Below, piece after piece: positions 13,750-17,287 of a DNA stretch of 17,287 nt. This DNA is from Candidatus Tectimicrobiota bacterium. Lineage in GTDB: Bacteria > JACPSX01. Made by a program: the position numbers and the translations under genes. The stretch is taken from positions 1 through 17,287 of the forward strand of contig JACPSX010000269.1 in the NCBI GenBank assembly GCA_016193065.1, read 5' to 3'. Under the pieces are notes generated by a model. That model saw only the letters and a list, made by a program, of their open reading frames with translations. It searched no databases and was not told the DNA's origin. The number at the start of each line of letters is the position of its first letter. Within the stretch, counting starts at the first letter, position 1.

Positions 13750-14324
13750 AGCGCCGCAGCATCTTCTGGATTGTTGTTCCGCTGGTTCTTTTGTTTCTTG
13801 GTCTGCTGGGACGCAGCACGCTGATCAAGGCCAAACAGCAACAGCGCACAGCAGAAGGCTACCAGGTCTTCGCCAAGATCCTCAAGGACAGGCGTGAGGC
13901 CCCCGAGCTTTCCCTGAAGCTCCTGGGGGGAGGGCCGGCCGACCTGCGCGAGTTCCGCGGCCGGGTCGTGATGCTCAACTTCCGGACCACCTGGTGACAC
14001 AGTTGTAAACAGGAGGGTCCTTCTGTAGAAAAACTCTTTCAGGAGCACAAAGGGCACCCCGATTTTGCCCTCCTTGCCGTCGATGTGGGGGAAGCCGAGG
14101 AGATTGTGGACCGCCGCTCCCGGGAGCTGGGATGGACCTTTCCCGTGCTCCTGGACAGCCGGGGCGAAATTTCGTCCCGATACGGGATCACTGGGCACCC
14201 GGAGACCTTCCTCATCGATAAGCAAGGACGCATCGCGGCCATGGCCATTGGACCCCGCAACTGGCAGAGCCCGGAGGCCGAGCGTCTCATTACTGCTCTT
14301 GTGAAGGAGGATCAGCCCTTCTGA
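13746..14324 (+). CDS. TlpA/CcmG-like thiol-disulfide oxidoreductase, probable selenoprotein (Sec84)
   Basis: This is a 192-residue product if the in-frame UGA at 13995-13997 is read as selenocysteine. The N-terminus has a membrane anchor (FWIVVPLVLLFLGLL, residues 7-21). The thioredoxin fold then follows: APELSLKLLGG, VVMLNF, TTW-[UGA]-HSCKQEGPSVEKL, DFALLAVDVGE, FPVLLDSRG, and the cis-proline region GHPETFLIDKQGRIAAMAIG. The UGA falls exactly where TlpA/ResA/CcmG proteins have the first Cys of WCxxC, giving UHSC (Sec84, Cys87). The frame continues without a break for 108 codons to the true stop at 14322-14324. A SECIS-type hairpin follows the UGA. The protein would reduce disulfides in the periplasm, possibly of apocytochrome c, since ccmF/ccmH lie divergently next door. 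A nonsense mutation is the alternative. Confidence 0.88.
14009..14026 (+). promoter_or_regulatory. Bacterial SECIS element downstream of the Sec UGA
   Basis: The RNA ACAGGAG-GGUC-CUUCUGU forms a 7-bp stem (one G-U pair) closed by a GGUC tetraloop. The stem begins 11 bases after the UGA, and the loop GGU begins 18 bases after it. A GGU/GGUC apical loop at this distance is the hallmark recognised by bacterial SelB, as in the E. coli formate dehydrogenase SECIS. It lies inside the coding region, as bacterial SECIS elements do. Confidence 0.82.
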
Positions 14325-14441
14325 ACCGACTGGACAGCTCCCGGTCGGCCGCGATTTGCGGAACACCCGGGCTGCCGCCATATCTACCGGACGGCAAGCC
14401 CACGGCTTCCGCGGCAGATTGTCCGCTTGCTCAAAAATCTT

Positions 14442-14468
14442 TTGACCTTGCCCGCCTTGGGATATAAT
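14442..14468 (+). promoter_or_regulatory. Sigma-70-type promoter of the ABC importer operon
   Basis: TTGACC (14442-14447) and a perfect TATAAT (14463-14468) are separated by 15 bases, shorter than the optimal 17. The start codon of the permease gene lies 41 bases downstream of the -10 box. It is the best promoter-like sequence in the gap after the selenoprotein gene. Confidence 0.55.
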
Positions 14469-14509
14469 AAGAAAAATCATCCAAAACCCAGGAATTCCGG
14501 GGACAGTTC

Positions 14510-15379
14510 ATGGAGAAGCAAGACAAGGCACTGGTCGTGCCGGGGGAAGCTGAATCCTTTGATCGAGAAGACGCGCCGGTCCGTCCCAGCCGGAAGGCTG
14601 CCAGCAGAAGGAAGGCGGCGTGGGACAACAGCCTCAGGATCGGCTCTATCGTGGCGATCTTCTTTATCTGGTGGATCCTGAGCCTGATCTTCCCCCCTAC
14701 CCTGATCCCCAAGCCATGGGAAACTCTCGCGGAGGCAGGGGCCATCATCAGCACGGGGAACTTCTTTGTGGAGATAGGGAACACGTTGCGCCGGGTTCTG
14801 GTCGGCTTCGGCCTGGCCATGGCCGTCAGCATCCCCCTCGGGATCCTCATGGGAACTCTGCGTCGCATGGAGAGCTTCTTCGAGCCGCCGGTCATTCTGG
14901 GGCTCACCATGCCGGGACTCATCTGGGCCGTGCTCATGATCATGTTCTTCGGCCTGACGGAGACCAGCGCCTACGCCGCCGTGGCCATAACGATCTTTCC
15001 CATGCTGACCATCAGCATCTGGCAGGGGACAAAGTCCATTGACAAGGATCTCATCGACATGAGCAATGTCTTCCAGGCCACTCCCGTGATGAAAATCGTT
15101 GAGGTGATCCTGCCTCAGCTCATTTCCCATATCCTGGCGGCCATCCGCTACGGTCTGGGACTGGCCTGGAAAGTGGTCGTAGTGGTGGAAATGTTCGGCT
15201 TCAGCAACGGAGTGGGCTATCAGGTGGTCCGAGGCTTCAACGTCTTCTCCATGAAGACCGTGCTGGCCTGGGCCCTCACCTTCCTGATCGTCATGATCCT
15301 GATCGAGTTCGGCCTCATCGGGTGGTTCGAGCGAAGTGTGACGCGCTGGCGCCCCCGGGTCGAGGCGTGGAGGCGTTGA
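14510..15379 (+). CDS. ABC importer permease (SsuC/TauC/NrtB type)
   Basis: The product is 289 residues. A polar N-terminal extension of about 45 residues is followed by six or so membrane helices in the BPD-transport inner-membrane fold. Family marks are visible: IPKPWETL, EIGNTLRRVLVGFGLAMAVS, IPLGILMG and the EAA-like loop FQATPVMKIVEVILPQLISH (about residues 190-210), which couples to the ATPase. YGLGLAWKVVVVVEMFG follows, which in this family is normally RxALGxAWxxxVxAEM. The protein forms the membrane channel for a small organic or inorganic anion in the nitrate/sulfonate/taurine group. GGGGA precedes the ATG. The ATPase gene starts 3 bases after the stop, so the operon is tight. The substrate is unknown. 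Confidence 0.9.
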   Translation: MEKQDKALVVPGEAESFDREDAPVRPSRKAASRRKAAWDNSLRIGSIVAIFFIWWILSLIFPPTLIPKPWETLAEAGAIISTGNFFVEIGNTLRRVLVGFGLAMAVSIPLGILMGTLRRMESFFEPPVILGLTMPGLIWAVLMIMFFGLTETSAYAAVAITIFPMLTISIWQGTKSIDKDLIDMSNVFQATPVMKIVEVILPQLISHILAAIRYGLGLAWKVVVVVEMFGFSNGVGYQVVRGFNVFSMKTVLAWALTFLIVMILIEFGLIGWFERSVTRWRPRVEAWRR

Positions 15380-15382
15380 TCC

Positions 15383-16156
15383 ATGGCCTATATCCATGTG
15401 GATCGGGCGGTCAAGTTCTTCCCCCGGGAAGACGGCACGGAGATGCTGGTTCTGGATGGGGTTTCCTTCGATTCGAAGGCCTACGGCATTACCTGCCTGC
15501 TGGGCCCATCGGGCTGCGGCAAGTCCACCCTTTTGAACGTGATCTCGGGGCTCGAGCGTCTGGACCGGGGCCGGGTGGAGATCATCTCGAACCACCGGGA
15601 TACGGGGGCCAGACCTCCGAAGCTGGGGTACGTGTTCCAGGACCCCCGCTTGCTCAGTTGGAAGCGGGTGGAAGACAACCTGATCTTCGCCCTGAAAGGG
15701 ATGAAGGTGCCTCCCTCCGAATGGCAGGAGCGGGTTCACAAATACCTGGACCTGGTGGGCCTGCTCGAGTTCCGCAAGCAATATCCCCTCTATCTGTCCG
15801 GGGGGATGCGCCAGAGAATCGGACTCGCGCGCGGCCTAGTGGTGCAGCCGGAAGTTCTCCTTATGGACGAGCCCTACAGCAAGCTGGATCAGTTGACGGC
15901 CCGTAAGTTGCGGGAGGACACCCTGTCCATCTGCGCCCTCCTGAAGCAGACCACCCTTTTAGTGACCCACGACGTGGAGGAGGCCGCCTACATGGGAGAC
16001 CGGATCGTGGTCATGTCCGCCCGGCCCGCGCGCGTCGTGGACATATTCGATAACCCCTTTTCGGCTCTGGAGAGAAACCTGGACGACGTGCACTTTATCG
16101 AGTTCAAGAAAAAGGTGCTCCAGACGGTCCTCAATCTCGTCAAAGAGGAGGTTTGA
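15383..16156 (+). CDS. ABC importer ATP-binding protein (SsuB/TauB/NrtD type)
   Basis: The product is 257 residues with all ABC ATPase motifs: Walker A GPSGCGKST (41-49), Q-loop in GYVFQDPRLLSWKRVEDN (about 92-100), signature LSGGMRQRIGLARGL (about 139), Walker B VLLMDEP (about 158-164), D-loop SKLD and the switch histidine in LLVTHDVEEAAYMGDRI (about 194). The QDPRLL.W..V.DN block is diagnostic of the nitrate/sulfonate/taurine importer ATPases. Most relatives have 'FSALD' where this has YSKLD, a minor change. It hydrolyses ATP in the cytoplasm to drive the permease encoded directly upstream. GGAGG lies 10 bases before the ATG. Its stop overlaps the first of two candidate start codons of the binding-protein gene. 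Confidence 0.94.
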   Translation: MAYIHVDRAVKFFPREDGTEMLVLDGVSFDSKAYGITCLLGPSGCGKSTLLNVISGLERLDRGRVEIISNHRDTGARPPKLGYVFQDPRLLSWKRVEDNLIFALKGMKVPPSEWQERVHKYLDLVGLLEFRKQYPLYLSGGMRQRIGLARGLVVQPEVLLMDEPYSKLDQLTARKLREDTLSICALLKQTTLLVTHDVEEAAYMGDRIVVMSARPARVVDIFDNPFSALERNLDDVHFIEFKKKVLQTVLNLVKEEV

Positions 16157-16158
16157 TG

Positions 16159-17160
16159 ATGAGAAGGCATTCCAGCAAGATCCTGATCATCGCCGCTGTG
16201 GTCCTGGTGTCCCTGTGGGGAATATCCGCTCCATATCCGAAAGTTGAGGCGGCCGAGCTCCCCTCCGTTGAAGTGGGCCTTCCCCAGGACGGGCTTTTCG
16301 GCCTGGGAGGCCAGTACATTCTGGACAAAGGCCTGGACCGCAAGAACGGGTTCATCATGAAACCGCGCTGGGCCGGCGTCCCGGAGATCCAGCGGCTTTT
16401 GGGCATACAGGCCATTTCCGTGGGATTGATGACGCCCGAGGCGGGGCTGCGGGCCAATCTACAGGGCACCCTGATCCGCTTGGTCCAGCCCTATCAGACC
16501 GCCCATATGTACGTCCTGGTCCGGAAGGATTCCCCCTACCAGAAGGTGGCAGACCTGAAGGGAAAATCCATCGCCTTGACTCCGGAAATCACCGGTCTCT
16601 ACAACATGTTTGACTTCATGATGAAGAAGAGGGGCATCAACATCGAAAAGGATTTTCAGTTGAAGAAGCTCGGAGCGCCGGCCATCATCGCCGTGCTGGA
16701 AAGAGGAGAGGTGGAAGCGGGCATCATCTGGGAATCCCATGTCTCCCGGCTCCTCATGACGGGAAGATACAGGACGATCATGGGATTTCGGGATGAGCTG
16801 AACTCCCTCCTGAACACGAAAGTCTTCCCCGTGATCTGGCTGTCCGGCCTCGAACCCTGGGTCAAGGCAAACCCCGCTCTGGTCTCCAAACTGCGGGCCG
16901 CCTGGACGGAGGCCTACCGGGGTGTCCAGCAGGATGAGGCCCATTTCCGGAAGTACGCGAAACAGTTCTTTGGATTGGACAAGCCCGAGGAACTCACTCT
17001 GGCCTGGCAGCGCACCCGGGAGTTCTTGCTCCCGGCAGATTTCACCTGGCCCGATGCCTCCAGCCTGAGGGCCGCCAAGAACTATCTCCGGGAGGCTACG
17101 GAGATGGGGATGTTTTCCAAGGAGGCGGCCGGCTATATCGACAGCTTTTACGCCCCTTGA
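16159..17160 (+). CDS. Periplasmic substrate-binding protein of the ABC importer
   Basis: The product is 333 residues. It has a signal peptide (MRRHSSKILIIAAVVLVSLW to about 31, ending KVEA) and a two-lobed binding-protein fold of the NMT1/SsuA-like group. Lobe 1 includes QAISVGLMTPEAGLRA, HMYVLVRKDSPYQKVADLKG and KSIALTPEITGLYNMFDFMM; lobe 2 includes ERGEVEAGIIWESHVSRLLM and a helical C-terminus. The block 'VRKDSP..KVADLKGKSIA' is a strong family signature. Two ATGs overlap (16156, 16159); the second is 7 bases after GAGGAGG and is preferred. It should deliver the ligand to the permease and ATPase encoded just upstream. The ligand cannot be read from sequence; sulfonates, nitrate, aromatic acids or pyrimidine precursors are all possible. 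Confidence 0.9.
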   Translation: MRRHSSKILIIAAVVLVSLWGISAPYPKVEAAELPSVEVGLPQDGLFGLGGQYILDKGLDRKNGFIMKPRWAGVPEIQRLLGIQAISVGLMTPEAGLRANLQGTLIRLVQPYQTAHMYVLVRKDSPYQKVADLKGKSIALTPEITGLYNMFDFMMKKRGINIEKDFQLKKLGAPAIIAVLERGEVEAGIIWESHVSRLLMTGRYRTIMGFRDELNSLLNTKVFPVIWLSGLEPWVKANPALVSKLRAAWTEAYRGVQQDEAHFRKYAKQFFGLDKPEELTLAWQRTREFLLPADFTWPDASSLRAAKNYLREATEMGMFSKEAAGYIDSFYAP

Positions 17161-17220
17161 TCGAGCGAAGCCTGCCTCTGGCTAGTGGAATGTCACCGAA
17201 GCTCGCTGTGTAGTAGCGTT

Positions 17221-17287
17221 CCGACCCCCAATCCCCCCTTTGCCAAATCCCCCCTCCGCCCCCCTTTTCCAAAGGGGGGACGGGGGG
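17221..17287. repeat. C-tract repeat with CCCCCCTTT/AAAGGGGGG hairpin
   Basis: A run of C-tracts (AATCCCCCCTTTGCC, AAATCCCCCCTCCG) leads into CCCCCCTTT (17259-17267), a TCC loop and AAAGGGGGG (17271-17279), a perfect 9-bp hairpin. This style of intergenic repeat is dispersed in many bacterial genomes. It follows the ABC operon by about 60 bases and could aid termination, although no U-tract follows. The repeat may continue beyond the window. Confidence 0.65.

Noticed and set aside
13995-13997. TGA read as a simple stop making the redoxin gene a pseudogene
   Set aside because: It replaces precisely the first Cys of the CxxC motif, the frame is intact afterwards, and a GGUC-loop hairpin follows at the right distance.
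14326-14349. CCGAC...GTCGG inverted repeat after the selenoprotein gene as a terminator
   Set aside because: Only 5 bp of stem, a long loop and no U-tract.

Overview
The window reads as chromosomal DNA of a GC-rich, Gram-negative, probably anaerobic or microaerobic bacterium of the Desulfobacterota (Deltaproteobacteria) type or a neighbouring phylum. This rests on a canonical sigma-54 promoter, a System I cytochrome c maturation cluster with an NrfF-like CcmH, a UGA-decoded selenoprotein, toxin-antitoxin modules and C-rich intergenic hairpin repeats. The phylum is an inference, because no rRNA or marker gene is present.

Region 1 (1-5463, minus strand) is a copper-handling operon. In order of transcription it holds a glycine-rich PepSY-like exported protein (broken here by a one-base frameshift), a DUF5676-like membrane protein, a Spy/CpxP-like periplasmic protein, the Cu(+) P1B-ATPase CopA, two small membrane proteins, a YHS-domain protein and an isoprenylcysteine-methyltransferase-like membrane protein cut by the window edge. 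A near-perfect sigma-54 promoter lies about 130 bases upstream of the first start codon.

Region 2 (5646-8406) is accessory. It has a PIN toxin / RHH-UPF0175 antitoxin pair in reversed order with a palindromic operator on its -10 box, a bacterioferritin, an MNT/HEPN pair whose toxin lacks an internal segment, a truncated gene tail, and a roughly 290-base sequence with terminal inverted repeats and 13-base direct repeats (a decayed or non-autonomous mobile element).

Region 3 (8407-12804, minus strand) is a cytochrome c maturation operon: FxLYD-like membrane protein, CcmF, CcmH, a short CcmI-like protein and a secreted/membrane protein. The last two both end in the same kind of four-cysteine zinc ribbon. 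Palindromic repeats separate the later genes.

Region 4 (13204-14324, plus strand) is a two-gene unit of an exported protein of unknown function and a TlpA/CcmG-like membrane-anchored thiol-disulfide oxidoreductase. The first cysteine of its CxxC motif is encoded by an in-frame UGA, and a textbook bacterial SECIS hairpin (7-bp stem, GGUC loop) starts 11 bases after it. This is the most notable item in the window: a probable selenocysteine (UxxC) redox protein beside cytochrome c maturation genes.

Region 5 (14442-17160, plus strand) is a complete ABC importer of the nitrate/sulfonate/taurine type (permease, ATPase, binding protein) with its own promoter, followed by a C-tract/hairpin repeat at the window end.
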